Program-made: the position numbers and the translations under genes
Source: an uncultured Veillonella sp.
GTDB taxonomy: Bacteria > Bacillota > Negativicutes > Veillonellales > Veillonellaceae
Reading direction: 5' to 3'
DNA length: 6,629 bases
Assembly: GCA_934183145.1 (NCBI GenBank)
Contig: CAKPSA010000066.1
Coordinates: 1-6,629, forward strand
Notes under the pieces: model-generated
Database searches by the model: none
Told to the model about the DNA's origin: nothing
What the model saw: only the letters and a program-made list of their open reading frames with translations
Shown: one piece after another, positions 5,971-6,629 of the stretch
How positions within the stretch are numbered: position 1 is the first letter of the stretch
Layout: each line of letters opens with the position of its first letter

Positions 5971-6003
5971 CCTTTCATATTTATTAGTATTTCTAATCTT
6001 TTC

Positions 6004-6027
6004 ATAAGTAAGATTATCTTTACTTAT
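6004..6027. promoter_or_regulatory. Inverted repeat overlapping the purL -35, candidate operator
   Basis: ATAAGTAA (6004-6011) and TTACTTAT (6020-6027) are perfect inverted arms with an eight-base centre. The right arm covers the -35 of the purL promoter. It overlaps two further perfect palindromes in the promoter spacer, ACTTATAAGT (6022-6031) and GTCTAGAC (6030-6037). A regulator bound here would affect purL directly; the neighbouring LysR protein is the obvious but unproven candidate. The spacing is not a classical T-N11-A LysR box. Confidence 0.4.
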
Positions 6028-6047
6028 AAGTCTAGACCGACTATACT
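6019..6047 (+). promoter_or_regulatory. purL promoter candidate
   Basis: TTTACT (6019-6024), a 17-base spacer and TATACT (6042-6047) predict a start near 6054 and a 5' leader of about 43 bases ending in AGGAGG. A second possible pair, TTGTCA (6052-6057) and TATATA (6074-6079) with 16 bases between, would start inside the ribosome binding site and is less likely. I see no terminator or riboswitch in the leader. Confidence 0.55.
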
Positions 6048-6096
6048 TAATTTGTCAATATCCCACAGGGAATTATATACATTACAGGAGGCTACA

Positions 6097-6629
6097 ATGG
6101 CTATACAACGATTATTCGTAACAAAACGAGAATCTTTCAACCAAGAAGCACAACGCATGTTACAAACCTTACAACAGGAATTATCTATGCCTGCTACAGG
6201 GGTAACTATCTACGAGCGATATGATATCGAACATGTAGATGCAAAAGATTTAGAGGATGCCAAAAATCTTATATTCTCCGAGCCTCCTGTAGATACAGTG
6301 TTAGAAGAAATTCCAGCGGTACAAGGTTTCGTATTCGCTGTTGAATATGTACCAGGTCAATACGACCAACGCGCCGACAGTGCTGAGCAATGTATTTCCA
6401 TGCTCACCCTTACATCTGGCCACATCGTTCGCTGTGCCCGCGTATACGCTATTGAAGGTACTTTCACAGAAGAACAAAAAAATGCAATCAAAGCGTACTA
6501 TATTAATCCAGTAGATTCTCGCGAAGCGAGTCTTGAATTGCCAACTACATTATCCCTTAATTTAGAAGATCCAAAACCAGTGGCAACCATCGATGGTTTT
6601 ACAGACATGAGCGATGCTGATTTAGAAGC
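6097..6629 (+). CDS. purL: Phosphoribosylformylglycinamidine synthase, large single-chain form (N-terminal part)
   Basis: Forms FGAM from FGAR, glutamine and ATP. Only the first 177 complete codons are in the window; the gene runs off the right edge. The start MAIQRLFVTKRESFNQEA, the KNLIFSEPPVDTVLEE segment (56-71) and the EYVPGQYDQRADSAEQC block (83-99) match the N-terminal PurS-like domain and linker of the roughly 1,250-residue single-chain enzyme found in many Clostridia and Negativicutes, rather than the separate PurS, PurQ and PurL proteins of Bacillus. The full length is expected, not seen. ATG 6097 has AGGAGG five bases upstream. It is transcribed away from the lysR gene and apart from the purECF operon, suggesting separate control of this second glutamine-consuming step. 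Confidence 0.93.
   Translation, partial: MAIQRLFVTKRESFNQEAQRMLQTLQQELSMPATGVTIYERYDIEHVDAKDLEDAKNLIFSEPPVDTVLEEIPAVQGFVFAVEYVPGQYDQRADSAEQCISMLTLTSGHIVRCARVYAIEGTFTEEQKNAIKAYYINPVDSREASLELPTTLSLNLEDPKPVATIDGFTDMSDADLE

Noticed and set aside
5994..6016. TAATCTT/AAGATTA hairpin that excludes the ATAAGTAA/TTACTTAT hairpin, as an RNA switch before purL
   Set aside because: Both lie upstream of the predicted purL start near 6054, so they are probably not transcribed with purL; there is also no U-run. They are treated as DNA-level repeats.

Overview
The window looks like chromosomal DNA of a low-GC, Gram-negative-staining Firmicute of the Negativicutes, most likely Veillonella or a close relative. 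This rests on AT-rich intergenic DNA, strong AGGAGG-type ribosome binding sites, a Clostridium-like purE-purC-purF order, a Bacillus-type xanthine phosphoribosyltransferase and a long single-chain PurL. The genus is an inference from protein style; no database search was possible. Nearly everything here concerns purine nucleotide synthesis or salvage.

Layout, read leftward on the minus strand: purE (2739-2248), purC (2181-1453) and purF (1443-25) form one operon that probably continues past the left edge. It has a good promoter at 2866-2894. Between promoter and purE lies a 30-codon leader ORF (2840-2748) with its own strong ribosome binding site. An intrinsic terminator (2753-2779) sits inside that ORF, and its stop codon overlaps the purE Shine-Dalgarno. 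This looks like a leader-peptide attenuator and is the most interesting element of the window. Three CGAA-core sites resembling Bacillus PurR boxes lie just upstream of the promoter.

A second minus-strand operon covers 4675-3175: xpt (xanthine salvage) followed by two small tandem paralogues of the YbjN-like fold. It ends in a strong 18-bp hairpin terminator at 3087-3128. Two promoter candidates precede xpt; no purine riboswitch is visible.

A LysR-type regulator (5828-4923, minus) has its own terminator at 4882-4917 and is divergent from purL (from 6097, plus, cut by the right edge). The 268-bp divergent region holds a purL promoter (6019-6047), an 8-bp-arm inverted repeat overlapping its -35, and two TTCATGAA palindromes 25 bp apart. 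This arrangement suggests, without proof, that the LysR protein controls purL.

Working together: PurF makes phosphoribosylamine from PRPP and glutamine, PurL makes FGAM using glutamine, PurE and PurC convert AIR to SAICAR, and Xpt recovers XMP from xanthine using PRPP. The three units appear to be controlled separately: attenuator (with possible PurR boxes) for purECF, candidate LysR control for purL, and no recognised system for xpt.
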